Source: Bathymodiolus brooksi
Lineage: Eukaryota > Mollusca > Bivalvia > Mytilida > Modiolidae
Length of the DNA stretch: 64,000 nucleotides
Assembly (NCBI GenBank): GCA_963680875.1
Contig: OY804588.1
Location: 80,500,829-80,564,828 of the forward strand
Direction: 5' to 3'
Shown here: one piece after another, positions 36,334 to 49,245 of the stretch
Layout: the number at the start of each line of letters is the position of its first letter
Numbering within the stretch: position 1 is the first letter of the stretch
Position numbers and translations under genes: made by a program
Notes under the pieces: generated by a model
Databases searched by the model: none
What the model was told of the DNA's origin: nothing
The model's input: only the letters and a program-made list of their open reading frames with translations

Positions 36334-36535
36334 TCAGTTCTTACAGGCATTTCCATCACAAGTGGGAAATCTCTCACAGTAGTCAAAATTACGTTTGCAT
36401 GGATCGTTGCAACGGTATGCACTTGCGTCATATATGTTGTGTTTCTGGCAGCAATCGTTAGAAGATGAGTACGGTTTTCTGAAGCACCAGATATTTGGGA
36501 GTTTCATTTTAGGTTTATCATAGTTTTGATTGTGA
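36334..36535 (-). CDS. Cysteine-rich peptide, terminal exon (copy 2)
   Basis: A near-twin of the exon at 4734-4935, with the same acceptor (TCTAG on the minus strand at 36536-36540) and the same TGA stop. Relative to copy 3, two first-unit cysteines are tyrosines. Relative to copy 1, one cysteine of the second unit's CC pair is also tyrosine (the sequence reads NFDYCERF). An even number of pairs can still be drawn, but the framework is degraded, so this copy may be losing function. The upstream ATG at 36637-36639 opens the same weakly hydrophobic stretch as in copy 1. Confidence 0.45.
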
Positions 36536-38304
36536 CTAGAGTGAAAAGAAAAGCAAATAATTTTAATATTGTAAATAGTCAACAAGTATGTGTACAAGCT
36601 AACCATAATACAGTATCTGGTATAATATGAAAGTGTCATTAAACACAGATAATCTTAATCAAATCTAAGCTTCAAATGAATTTGATGGAAAAAAATTAAT
36701 CCAATAACAAAAATTGTGGTCTGGTAATGTTGAAAATGACGTCACATAGCCTTTTTCCATTTTCCGATTCTGTGCCACTATTTTATAAAATGATTACATA
36801 TTCTCCTACAATATTTTATTGATCAGTCAATTTCAAAACATTCCAAAACAACAACAATGTTTTCTAAAAAGAAACAAGCGTCGGTCTAATCGTTTTTTGG
36901 TGGTGTCTTCTGTCCGCGCTTAGTGAATACTGTTACCTTTACTTACCATCGTTCAACATGAATCAGGTACCAGACAAAAAGTGATAACTTGATCAATGAC
37001 TGTTTAAATCGAACCAGTGTAAGATATTGTTTTTCCGTTTACATAAATAGGCAAAACGGAATTAAATTTCTATTCCAGGAGCAACTGCATAAGGAGTAGC
37101 ATCTCTCGGTTGCTACAATATTCCACATCTTGTGTTTATAATCAATATTTTCTTGATAACTTACAATGATGCTACTGAATTAAGGGCTCCAAGTGATTAC
37201 GTGAAAGTAGTTAGCTTGAACGTTTCATGGCTTGGTTAACCCTTCCGGAATGCATGTATATATGTCTGAAATAACCACATACATGTCCCGTTGGAAATGC
37301 AATCCGGTCCTTTCCACGTTCATGGCTAATCACAGGCTTCGCAACAAGAATAAAACGACAGATACGACTAGTGGAGCAGGAGCAGATTACGCTTTCTGTG
37401 AACACGAGTTCACTCGTGTTTTTTTACCTTTCATTACGTTTTTTCTTAAATTCGGTTCGTCTTCACTACCATTTGTTTTTGTTTGTTTTTTTAATGTGCG
37501 TTTATTGTTTTATTTTTGTTTTGTTGTTGTTTTATTTGCTTGATTTTGTATGTTGTGTTTTTGTTTTGTTTACGTATTATTATTTGTTTGTATTTGTTAT
37601 GTCTTTCTTTTCTTCCCTTTTCTTAGGGTCGGGAGGTTTGTTTTTGTTATTTGTATTTATTTCTGCAAACTAGTGTCCCTAACTCTTCCAGTGTTTGAAT
37701 GGGGTTCGTTTTTCTCCTATCTTTAATTTCTGTGAATCCCTCGTAATTCCGCTACGGATGACATATTTCATAGTAAAATAGTTGTTTTCATACTTACTAC
37801 ATTACTTTACAGTGAACATAATGATATAGACTTTACATTCTATGTTGTCACCTTGTTTACTTCTTTACAAATTCAGATTAAATTTCAACGTAAGATATTT
37901 ATTTTATGGAAAAACCCATTACAAATATGTATTTATAGTAACGAGGACTTGACATCCAATATGGCAGGTAATATTAATTTTTAATTTAACATATTTATTG
38001 ATCACTTTAGATTCTCTAAAACAACAAACACACAATTGGGGTAATATAGTACACAAATGTAGATAGTACGATATAGAATTGTGAATTTCCGTGTATAATT
38101 AAACACTTTTGATATGGTTGTGTGGATATATAATCTAGCTTCGCATTTTAACCTTAAGCTATGTTATCTTGTACAGATCATTTTAATTGGAAATTGTCAG
38201 AGATGACAAACTAGCAGATCATTAACAAAGAATATTTTAGCAAAATATTGTTTTACATCACTTATCGCTGATGGTTTTTGTTCGGTAAAGGGGGGAGAGG
38301 GGGA
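36536..38304. other. Spacer duplicated from 4936-6624
   Basis: The sequence follows the first unit closely, including the R1 minus-strand fragment (about 37240-37390) and the T-rich tract (37400-37680). An extra segment of about 100 bases sits near 37880-37980 ('acgaggacttgacatccaat', 'atggcaggtaatat'), also found near 50240 and 59470, so it was deleted from the first unit. Confidence 0.6.
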
Positions 38305-38530
38305 GGTCTAGAGGCCTAACTAACATTTCAACAACAGTTCAGATATATCGTGGCGATGATATTTATTGGGGGAGGAAACCACAAACATGCCGCAAGTCAT
38401 TAACATACGCTTATCACATAATGTTCTATCGAGTACACTTTGCCATTAGTGGATTCAAACTCACAAAGTTAGTGGTGTTAAGAACTGATTACATAGGTAG
38501 TTCTAAATACCCAATGATGTTGTTCGTAAA
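38305..38530 (-). repeat. tRNA-derived SINE, degraded
   Basis: A duplicate of 6625-6845 with a few substitutions. Confidence 0.7.
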
Positions 38531-38734
38531 AGTGACTTAAAGGAGAGGGAAATGACTTTTCTTAAATAAAGTAAGAGGCTTTCTTGACTAAAGCTGAAGT
38601 CGGTTTCTTAATTAAAGGAATGATTTTAGCTTCATATCATAATCAGGTTTTATCAGCTTTTTCTACAAAAGCGTTCGAAGACTTACTGGTATGGATGAAA
38701 CATTCACTTCAAATTCAAGTAATTTCTGAGCTGT

Positions 38735-40645
38735 GTCTTAAAAATCTGATCAAAATCTGCACATTATTAATATTGTCTGAAAAATCTGAACATTCTATAT
38801 ATGGCATGAAACGTCTGCACATTCTTAGCATTATCTGAAAGGTCTGAACATTATTGGCATTGTCTGAAAAGTCTGAACATTCTTAGAATTGTCTGAAAAA
38901 TCTGAACATTCTTAGCATTGTCTGAAAAGTCTGAACATTCTTAGAATTGTCTGAAAAATCTGAACATTCTTAGAATTGTCTGAAAAGTCTGAACATTCTA
39001 TATATCTCATGAAAATTCTGAACATTCTTAGCATTATCTCAAAATTCTGAACATTCTTAGCAATGTCTGAAAAGTCTGAACATTCTTATAATTTTTTGAA
39101 AAGTCTGAACAATCTTAGAATTGTCTGACAAATCTGATCATTCTTAGCATTGTCTGAAAAGTCTGAACATTCTAAGCATTGTCTGACATATCTGAACATT
39201 CTTAGCATTGTCTGAAAATCTGAACATTCTAAGCATTGTCTGAAAAATCTGAACAGTTTTAGCATTGTGTGAAATATCCGAACATTCTTAGCATTGTTTG
39301 AAAAGGCTGAACATTCTTAGCATTGTCTGAACATTATTGGCATTGTCTGAAAAATCTGAGCATTCTTAGAATTGTCTGAAAATTCTGAACATTCTTAGCA
39401 TTGTCTGAAAAGTCTGAATATTCTTAGCATTGTCTGAAAAATCTGAACATTCTTAGAATTGTCTAAAAAGTCTGAACATTCTATATATCTCATGAAAAGT
39501 CTGAACATTCTTAGCATTGTCTCAAAAGTCTGAACATTCTTAGCAATGTCTGAAAAGTCTGAACATTCTTATAGTTTTTTGAAAAGTCTGAACATTCTTA
39601 GAATTGTCTGACAAATCTGATCATTCTTAGCATTGTCTGAAAATCTGAACATTCTTAGCATTGTCTGAAAAGTCTGAACATTCTTAGCATTGTCTGACAT
39701 ATCTGAACATTCTTAGCATTGTCTGAAAAGTCTGAACATTCTTAGCATTGTCTGACATATCTGAACATTTTTAGCATTGTGTGAAATATCCGAACATTCT
39801 TAGCATTGTTTGAAAAGGCTGAACATTCTTAGCATTGTCTGCACATTATTGGCATTTTCTGAAAAATCTGAGCATTCATAGAATTGTCTGAAAAATCTGA
39901 GCATTCTTAGCATTGTCTGAAAAGTCTGAACATTCTTAGCATTGTCTGAAAAATCTGAACATTCTTAGGATTGTCTGAAAAGTCTGAACATTCTATATAT
40001 CTCATGAAAAATCTGAACATTCTTATAATTGTCTGACATATCTGAACATTCTTAGCATTGTTTGAAAATCTGAACATTCTTAGCATTGTCTGAAAAGTCT
40101 GAACATTCTTAGCATTGTCTGAAAAATCTGAACATTCTTAGAATTGTCTGAAAAGTCTGAACATTCTATATATCTCATGAAAAGTCTGAACATTTTTAGC
40201 ATTGCCTGAAAAGTCTGAACATTCTTATAATTTTTTGAAAAGTCTGAACATTCTTAGAATTGTCTGACAAATCTGATCATTCTTAGCATTGTCTGAAAAG
40301 TCTGAACATTCTTAGCATTGTCTGAAAAGTCTGAACATTCTTAGCATTGTCTGACATATCTGAACATTCTAAGCATTGTCTGAAAATCTGAACATTCTGA
40401 GCATTGTCTGAAAAATCTTAACATGTTTAGCATTGTGTGAAATATCTGAACATTCTTAGCATTGTCTGATAGTCTGAACATTCTAAGCATTGTTTGAAAA
40501 GTCTGAACATTCTTAGCATTGTCTGAACAATCTTAGCATTCTTTGCATTGTCTGAAACATCTGAACATACTAAGCATTGTCTGAAAAATCTGAACATTCT
40601 TAGCATTATCTGAAAAATCTGAATATTCTTATATAATTGTATAAT
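38735..40645. repeat. 29-bp minisatellite array 2
   Basis: About 66 units of the same 29-bp repeat as 7050-8636, roughly 320 bp longer. The flanks are nearly identical while internal order differs. Marker units with 'tatatatctcatgaaaa' occur near 38997, 39480, 39992 and 40168. Confidence 0.95.
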
Positions 40646-41444
40646 TAAGTCAGTGATAGTTAACTGTCTACCTGTTTGACGACTTTAAACCGCTACAATA
40701 TGTAAATAAGTGTAATAACAAAATTACCGAACTCCAAACAATCTTACAAAGGGAAACTGATTAAATCTAACCCGAAAGTAGTTTTGTTTTCTGTGGAAAT
40801 TCCTGTTGCCAATATTCATTTATAGTTACGTGAACTTCAATGATGGCATGTAATATTTATTCCTAAATTGAAAATGTCGAGTGATAAATTAAAATAATGT
40901 TACATAGTAAAACACGTTATTTTACCTGCATAACATAAATATACATTAAATGATACAGCAATAAACGATTTGTTTATAAATAAAAATAGCGGGGGGGGGG
41001 GGGGGGGGGGTTCATTAAGTAGACGGGGTTCCTTAATTAAATGAGAAGAGATTCAATAATAAAAAGATATATCTATATAACCATTTTAATCATAGCAAAA
41101 TTGAAAGTTGGGTTCCCTAATTAGAGGAAAAAGGACTTCCTTGGTTAAAGGAGAGTTGTTGGTTGTAAGCAAAGAAGAAGGAGGGTTACTTACTTTAAAA
41201 AGACCGTGTGGTCCTCCATTATTAGGAGATAGATGGTAATTGAATAACAGAGACAATGTTTCCTTGATGAAAGGAAAGGCGGCCCATTTATCAAAGATGA
41301 TGAGGGTTTCTTGAGTAAAGGAGAGGCCATCCAATAGTGAAAAAAGAAGTTGGGTTCCTCGATTAAGGGAGATGAGATAAGATTTGACAACTAATTCATG
41401 ATTTAGGTCAATGACAACTCACTTATAATTGCTTTATATTGTAG
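40646..41444. other. Short 5' flank of cGLR-D
   Basis: Up to 41334 this is the duplicate of 8637-9316, including a G homopolymer at 40990-41010. Only the last 45 bases or so ('gacaactcacttataattgc', 'tttatattgtag') match the upstream sequence of other cGLR copies. The TATA-bearing block is absent. Confidence 0.6.
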
Positions 41445-43369
41445 ACGATATTCAATTGCGTGACACATCTTTATCGTTATATCGTTATGTGTGTCATCAC
41501 GTTATTGGTACAGAGGAAACAGTCAAGACAAGGAGAGTGTTTAATACAATTATGGATAATATGTACCCTGATGAAATATCTATCCAGATAACAAGTGGAA
41601 GCCGTGGTGAAGGTCTAGAGATGAAAGGGAGCGACATGGATATTATGTTACTATTTAAAGATATAAATGTCTATGAGAATGTTAATACGGCACGTCTTAA
41701 TTCGGTTGAAACCTGTGTTGCTATGGAAATGGATGACAGTAAAATCGGTTTTTCCCAACTGCGGCTCATTCACTGCAATAATGAGAGTATTTCGGAATGG
41801 TGCACAAATATTGGAAATGATTTGTATTTATCTAGTCAGTTATGTAAATCAAGGTTCATAGGTAGACTTGGTGATGTAGTTCATGGACCGTGTTTGTCAG
41901 ACACATCTGGTTACATGGATTTAGCATTAACCTTGCATTCAAGACAATGGATATCAATCGCTAACCAATGGGTAACAAGATCTAATTGTTCATGGCCTAG
42001 TAGTGATGTAAAGTCACAGATAATAGATCACGGTGTTCTGTTTGTTTCTATCGGTTCTAAGGGATCCAAGAACGAACACATCGAATGGCGTATATCATTC
42101 TCTGTTGGTGAAAAACTATTGATATACTCTTTCACTCATACACAATTGCTATGCTATGCTTTGATGAAAATATTGATCAAGGACGTAATTAACAAGGACA
42201 GCCGATGTAAAGATTTAATCAAAAATATAATATTTTGGGTATCAGAAGAAATACCGTTATCAATATGGCGACCCGAAAACCTCATTTCCTGTTTCCTGAG
42301 ATGTTTCAGAAGACTCATTTATTGTCTTGAATATCGAATCTGTCTTCATTACTTGATTCCTAAAATAAATATGTTTGAGGATAAAATAAACGAACAGGAA
42401 CGAGAACTATTACTGGGACATTTAAATGCATTGTGGAGTTACGGTTGGCGTTGTCTCCTCCTGTCAGAACAATTATCTACGTTTACAATACTACGGCACC
42501 ATATATATGATAACGCTGAAGTACAAGCAGGAAATATCAAACGTATCTTAGTCTCACGAACTGTTAATACGGCAACAGTATTTGATATTAAGTCATACAA
42601 AAAAGCAATTCACTTCATTCTGCGGTCTCAGAGAATAAAATCTTATTATCGTTATTTCATGAGTATGATATGTAGTGATGTAGTACAACATGAACCTATC
42701 GTTAGTGTGAATAGAAACAAAGACAATTATAAACAATACCGAAGACGTCTCTGTTACCTTACACAGAGCATACATCATGACGCTGTGTCTGGTTGGTTAA
42801 TGTTTGCTTCGTTTTACTACCAGATGAAACAATATATTACGGCTCTTTATATTATATATTACGCGTTGTCTAATTGTACAAAAGAAAAGGTTTTCTGTCA
42901 AGATAACTTATCGGATTGGCAATATGATTTAATTAAGACAAGAACGGTACAAAGCTTAGGTATAACAAACATATTAAGACTATTACGTGTTAGTCATGTT
43001 TTCTTCACAACAAAATCTGCATTGAATCCTGAAGAATTAGAATTAGAAGTTTTCAATGGTGAGCATTATCTACCACCTATAGTATATTCATATTTCTTAT
43101 TATTTCTGTGTCATTTACGCCTTAACAATGTAAACCAGTGTTATGCTTCACTTAGAGATCTACAACTCACAATATCAGAGAATTATTTTATAGGGAATGA
43201 TATGCAAATGTCCAACTCGTACAATTGCATAGGAGTAGCGTATCAACTGAGTGGAAAATGTGAATTAGCTAAACATGCGTTTCGTCAGGCAATAAAACAT
43301 GGCATGACATTCAATTGTGCTTTACAGAGATTGCAAATGGAGATAAAAACGAACACAAGATATGACTGA
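41445..43369 (+). CDS. cGLR-D: intact Mab-21/cGAS-like receptor with TPR-like C-terminus
   Basis: The exon opens after the AG at 41443-41444 in phase 1 and runs about 640 codons to TGA at 43367-43369. It has the GSRGEG loop, the SDMD metal pair (Asp codons 41633 and 41639) and the third Asp (41918) before 'LALTLHSRQW', so catalysis looks possible. The Mab-21 helical domain is present except for five residues (CSFYI in the other copies) lost as 15 nt after 42220, between two ATC triplets. The TPR-like tail is complete ('GWLMFASFYYQMKQYITA', 'SYNCIGVAYQLSGKCELAKH') and ends a little longer than copy B. The block of promoter-like sequence found upstream of other copies is missing, so its transcription is uncertain. 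Its centre (42236-42455) is almost identical to copy B, while the ends differ. Confidence 0.85.
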
Positions 43370-43717
43370 ACCAGTTCATTATATTCATATAAATTTATAG
43401 CTAACATCTCTTTAAAATTAATGTGTTAAACTTATGATTATATGGATATGTTTTCAGTTGTGTAGTGTTTACTGACATATACATATTATTTTCCTATATA
43501 AATATTTCATCATTTCAAAACAAAACGTTGTTTTCATGTCTTGGAAAATAGAAAAAAAGCACAATTTGATATTAATTTTTATTAAGATCGGATATATACT
43601 GCGCTTGTTTTATGTTATCGGTATTTCCTTGTCCTTGTTGTCTTCGTTGCTGTCGGTCTGTAGAAACAATCTGATTTGTGGTGCTTTATATAGCCCTATC
43701 TCGTTCCAAACAAGAGG

Positions 43718-43908
43718 CATTAATTTTATTGATGGGGGAAATGGAATACCCAGAAAAAACCACCGGCTGAGGCAAATCACTGACAAACTTTATCACATAA
43801 TGAATACACATTGTCTGAGTAGGATTCGAAATCACAACATTGGTGGTGATATACACTGATTGCATAAATGGATGTAAATCCAACTACCATACGATGACGA
43901 ACTCGACG
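43718..43908 (-). repeat. SINE fragment
   Basis: It has 'attttattgatgggggaaat', 'aaatcactgacaaactttat' and a degraded tRNA head ('aggattcgaaatcacaac'). Confidence 0.65.
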
Positions 43909-44571
43909 ACACCTTTTAATCTTCATGGATTATTGATGGACTATACATAATCTAGCTATTTGATTTCGAATGGTGACTAATATGGGCTTAAAATCATCCT
44001 CAATTATATTACTGTTTTCGAGATAAACTTCACGGAATGTGCCATTTTCAAATATTTATTAAACATTTTGTTATCTTTTGGCATGACTTGACGTCCGTCG
44101 TCTGTCGTTCGTTCAATTTTCGTCGTTATAACTTTGTTAACCCTTATGGAGTATCTGTGTCACAGATGACACTGGGTCTGCTCCGTTTATCGTAGTCAAA
44201 ATCCCTTTTGTTCCTTGTTCATGATTTCTCATTGAATATGACAGATCATCAGACGCTCAACACAAGGAACATCACGACGGATGCCACTAGTGAAGCTGGA
44301 TCTGCTGATCCTTCCGAAGCACTTGATTTGTCCCTGATTTTGGAGGGTGGTTTTGTTTAATCTTTATATTTCTATGTAGGATTTGGTTATCCTTGTTTGT
44401 CTATTTTTACTTTCTGTTGTTTCTTACAGCAGGACAAGCAATGAATGCTTTTCTCTATAATTGCTCTTTAATTGTCCTTGTTCAAATAATCACCACTTTT
44501 TCTGCATGTTTGCTGCTGTCTATACAGTCAATCGGAGATAAATCAAGCATACAGTAGACGTTCTATGAAAG

Positions 44572-44722
44572 TTTGGTTTAATTTATGGTGTTTAACTACA
44601 CTTTTCTACGATATTTCAGTTGTATCGTGGCGGTCAGTTTTATTGGTGGAGGGAACCGGAGTGAACAGAGAAAACCACAGACCTGCCGTAAGTCACTGAC
44701 AAACTTTATCATATCAACCATG
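44572..44722 (-). repeat. SINE fragment, core only
   Basis: It has 'gatatttcagttgtatcgtg', 'gcggtcagttttattggtgg' and 'cgtaagtcactgacaaactt'. The head is missing. Confidence 0.7.
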
Positions 44723-45139
44723 GTGAATAATAATGCAATTTATTTCAAATATAAAAAAAACCACCACATTAAATTGTAAATTAACAGTAGATTCTTAATT
44801 TTGTAAAAGATACAGACAATATTAGTACAGTGTCTTAATATATAATGTTTATATATAATAGGCTTAACATCTGTGATAAAGGAGAGGTACACAGAGTATG
44901 TATGAAAGTATGTGCAGAATATACATCAACTTTAGATTTTAAGACACTGTACACATAATGTGTGTATCCCTGGATTGCCCCTTGTGATGTTTTCTGTCAG
45001 TAGGAAGTAAAATGGATTTAAAACTAGATTTCTAATGTTCAACAGGTAACATGCGACAGGGATACCAGTAAAGCTATATTTCGCTCAGTAACATTATAGA
45101 GCAAGCTTTGTTCAGTCAATGCAATTAGACTACCTATCC

Positions 45140-45400
45140 AGAATAAGGGCAAAAGGACACAAGGAAAAACAATGATCTACAAAACACTACACATATAACC
45201 AAATACAGAACACTATTACAGGCGGTATACTCAGATGCTTCGGAATGGTAAGCAGTTGTTTCTCCACAATTGGTATCCGCCGTGTTAATCTTTTTACAAA
45301 CCTGTTGATAAGTCATGACTGAGGAAAAGACCGAATTGTAATCACGACATACGAATTAAACACGTAGATATCAAGACCAATCACATAAACAGAGTAGCGA
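45140..45400 (+). repeat. Dispersed repeat R1 copy
   Basis: It shows 'aggacacaaggaaaaacaat', 'atactcagatgcttcggaat' and 'acaaacctgttgataagtca' in R1 order. Confidence 0.7.
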
Positions 45401-46256
45401 ACATCGGCTTCGGTCACCTATGTCTGAGGGAGGAGAATATGGGTTTTAATATTAGTTGCATTATTTAGGAAAGGGAAATTTCAATAATAATATATCTAAT
45501 AAACCATGTCAGTGCCGAAACACTGACTATTGGACGGATGATACGTACTCCCTGGAAAAATAGTCCACCAACAGAGGTATCGACACAATGATAGTACAAA
45601 TGCAGATACCGAATTTCGTGTGTATGCTCAAAGCAATAATAAAGGAAATCCAAACAATGAACGATCGATGGGAACAAGAAACAAAACATATTCGTTGTCA
45701 TTTGTAACACACAATTTTCATAATGGTTAACTAGGTAATGGTGTCCCCCGTAAAATTCTGGAAGTGATGACTCCTGCTTAACCACCAAGAAACCACTGTT
45801 TACGTAAAGCATCAAGAAAATGACGATAGGAGCGACAAGCTCTGGAAAATAATATCAACTGACAAGCATCTACTCATATGCAGGTACTGCTCGAATGGTG
45901 CTCTATGTATATGAAAAGTTCACACTAGGATATTTAAAATCATCTTTTCTGTCGTAATGGTTTGTTCTCGACTGACTCACTGTCATTTCGACGTGTTGGT
46001 CAATGTATGAACAATGCCAAACTCCAATCAAAACAACATAGAAACAGAGTACCCCACACACATATGAGTAACCGCTCTCTTTCATGGCTACTTATTAACC
46101 GAACATGATATTATGGCTGCTAGATGGATAAATCTCTTAAATAATTAATGTCTAAAAGAAATAAAATATGTATTCAATGAATTTCTTTACAAATGCCATG
46201 GACAGGACTTTGGTTTGATTTTCCGTCATCAAGTTCAGCTCTTACAGGCATTGCCA

Positions 46257-46431
46257 TCACAAGTGGGAATTACGCTTGCGTGGGTACCCATACCAACAAT
46301 CGATACAACTCTTTGCGCTAGCATCACATATGTTGTGTTTCCGGCAGCAATCTTTAGAAGATGAGCACGGTTTTCTGAAGCACCACACATTTTGGAGTTT
46401 CATCCCAGGTTTATCATAGTTTTGATTGTGA
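46257..46431 (-). pseudogene. Cysteine-rich peptide, terminal exon (copy 3), truncated
   Basis: A diverged paralogue of the exons at 4734 and 36334, opening at an acceptor (tttactttag on the minus strand). The first cysteine unit is complete here: C-x4-C-x5-CC-x5-C-x5-C, the six-cysteine arrangement typical of inhibitor-cystine-knot peptides. A rearrangement and a loss of about 20 nt then remove the second CC unit and shift the frame, ending at a stop at 46257-46259. The old terminal codons remain beyond it, out of frame. The product could be a shorter six-cysteine peptide or nothing; I lean to a decaying copy. Confidence 0.45.
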
Positions 46432-48880
46432 CTAAAGTAAAAAGAAAAGCAAATTATATTAATATTGTAAACAGTCAATGAGTATGTGTTCATATAAATG
46501 AGAAAATTCATTTTAGCTGTTAACTAATTTTTCAAAAAGAACGATTGATAACTCTTGAACTCAAATATACAAATTGAATGAAAAGCAAATTAATGAAGCT
46601 TACAATTGGATCACAATATATTGAATATAAATGTGAAATCATATTTGCCTTTCTGTTGAACAAAATGAAGAAAAACAATATTGAAAAAAAAGAATAATAA
46701 ATGTGATAATAATTATATCTAACATAAGATAAAATAAGAAAACAAATTTGTTTACATGAGAGAAAAAAGACATGGAGAAGTATATTTTTTTTTTACAAAT
46801 ATCAAGAGTTATGCAGCAGTATAATTTTCATTACTAAGCTGTAAACTGGAAATAATGACGTCAAACCATGCGTCACAAATGGTAGTATTTGTTTGTATAC
46901 GTACTTCTTTGACAGGAGAGGTTGGTAAATGACGACAACTCGATTCAAAATCAGAATTCCAGTAGAACTGTTCAAAATATGTCCACGTGTCTTGGATGTT
47001 TGTCGTATAACAAACATGTGTTTCGAATAATGGAATTGTGAATAAATGAATGATTACAAATTACGGGGTGGTGTCGTTTTGCATAAGCAATATAAATCAA
47101 ATTTACACACATAAAGCATATTCACAAATATATTGTACCTTTTCTTGAAGTAAATAGCTATAGTCAGACCAGAGTTATCTTTCTTTATACATGATTACTT
47201 CACAGGAAACTCCCATCTGACAATGATATGGATGTTGATATAATGTATCTTTCTTCTACATGTGGATTACGATACTTCTCTTCTCGGGATAGCTACATTT
47301 CAAAATTTGAAAATTTCTTCTATGACCACAAAGTCAAAAATATTTGTGTAAGTTGCTAACTTCCGTCGAACGGTATTTTGCGGGAATTGTCATGCAGAAA
47401 TTTAAAACCGTGTTGATTAAAATAATACAAACATTTGAAGATCTAAACTACTTCATACACTAAGGTAGGGTTTTATTTTAAGGAAAGCTAAGGAAAACTT
47501 TATATAGTCAAGGTGTCGTGGAACGTGTAAGGTCGACACCTGTCATCCACTCGGAAGCTTCCTGGTATCGGAAATTAAAGAATGTAAATAATTATTAAGA
47601 AAATAATGAGGGAACTGATAAAACAACAGGTCATCTGCAGTTCTCCATACCTTGCCGTCTTTCATGAGGTGGGGTACATTGAGTAAACCTAAGTCTCAAT
47701 TAGCACATGTAGTGGGTACCGGTAACATTGATCGTGCAAGTTGTGAAAAAAGAGTGTAATACGAACCTTTTATCTCAGAGGAAGTTTTCTTACATGTGAC
47801 CTTGATCGTTATTGCAACAATTGATCTTCAGTTTTATAGGTATGTTTTGTAGATCGTTGTTTGTCCTTTTGTACTTTTTTCTTTTGGCCATTATGTTGGT
47901 TGTTTGTCGTCGATGTATGGATTCTGATTATCCCTTTGGTATCTTCAAATTCTTCTTGTCAGTGTTTTTGTTCTAACATGTGATCTTGATCGTCAACAAG
48001 TGATTGGTAAGTTGTCCACCAACTTACCAAGTAACAGTCATGTAATCATGTAATTTTTAATTTAAGGGGAAAGGGGTCCTTTTTAATCTTTGTTTTTTTC
48101 TAATTTCAAATGTAATTTGGGTTCTATTTTATTTGTTTCTTCTAATTTTAAATGTAATTTGTAGATGCCATCATTATTGTAGATGGAATAGCAGAAAGGT
48201 ATTAGTAATAAACCATGCGTGTCTTACAAATGCTATTAGCTATGAATCTTAGGAAAGTCTGAAATATTAAAAAAGACACGTATAACAGAATCAGCAAAGA
48301 TAAGATTTACAAGACACAGATATATTTGATAGAAGCAACTAGAAGTGAGAGAAATGTGTTATTTCTTTATTTGTAGATACTGACGATTGAGATAAGAATA
48401 CGACAGTAGTATGCTTTGGCATCTGTACATAGCTGTAAGAATACTTGTAAATGTACCTATGATGCTTCCTATAAAGACGATATATTCTACCTCCCCCGTA
48501 ACGATTTCGTGGCCGGACACTGTATGATAACATGGCGTATCTAAAAGCATGAAATCAAACAATGATATCAGTGGTTTTTTATTGTGATAATCTAAAACTG
48601 ACGTAGTTTATATAGGAATGTTTTTAAAAAGTGTTTATGATAGATTTAAATAAACTTGAACCACGTATTTGAAGACGAAAACACGAGAAAACATAGAGTG
48701 TATTTGTCATTTAATAATGTGAATTAAGCTTAGGTTTATATAATTGGCTTAATCCCGCCAATTTTTATTGAAATGCCTGCAACAAGTCATGAAAACTAAC
48801 GATCGTGTATATGATGTACATGCATAAATGTATCGATTTCAACGACTGAAAACAAATACAACAATATAAATTCAGTAAAT
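46432..48880. other. Spacer of mostly unrecognised sequence
   Basis: This is the least repetitive stretch of the window. An R1 minus-strand fragment lies at 47840-47995. A minus-strand open frame (48359-48562) contains a hydrophobic run 'YIVFIGSIIGTFTSIL' that could be a membrane helix, with a possible acceptor at its start and a downstream AATAAA-like signal; it may be an exon of an unidentified gene. Nothing else is supported. Confidence 0.35.
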
Positions 48881-49245
48881 CATAAGTATAACTGGGAATT
48901 CAAACCACACACAGACACACACACACACACACAGACACACGACATGTTTTATATGGCATACTAAAATATATCTAATCACGTTCTTCTTTTAATAACAAAT
49001 ATTCAGACAATGTGTAGAGAATATTCCTACATTGTCGGAGAGTATAAATGTTATATGTAATGGCCACAAAATAGGAACAAAAGACAAACAATGGCCGAAA
49101 GAACATTACACAGAACAAAAAAGATTGAGAATTCAAACTTGTTGAAGACAGGATGTCACTGCTCTACTAGTAGTACCCCTCGTCTTGTTCATGTTAACAA
49201 TACTTTATAAGTCATGAATGAGCATTAAAGGACGGATTTATGACT
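48880..49245. repeat. Low-copy repeat shared with 26150-26520
   Basis: It matches 26150-26520 in order, with an (AC)n microsatellite at 48906-48940 in its left part. Confidence 0.55.

Larger units (their letters stand above)
43370..45030. other. 3' flank of cGLR-D with SINEs and an R1 fragment
   Basis: SINE copies on the minus strand lie at 43718-43908 and 44572-44722. An R1 minus-strand fragment lies at 44130-44345. The part 44760-45030 corresponds to 4470-4715, and here 'ggatttaaaactagatttct' passes directly to 'aatgttcaacaggtaacatg', so the R2 cluster of cGLR-C is absent. No gene. Confidence 0.55.
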
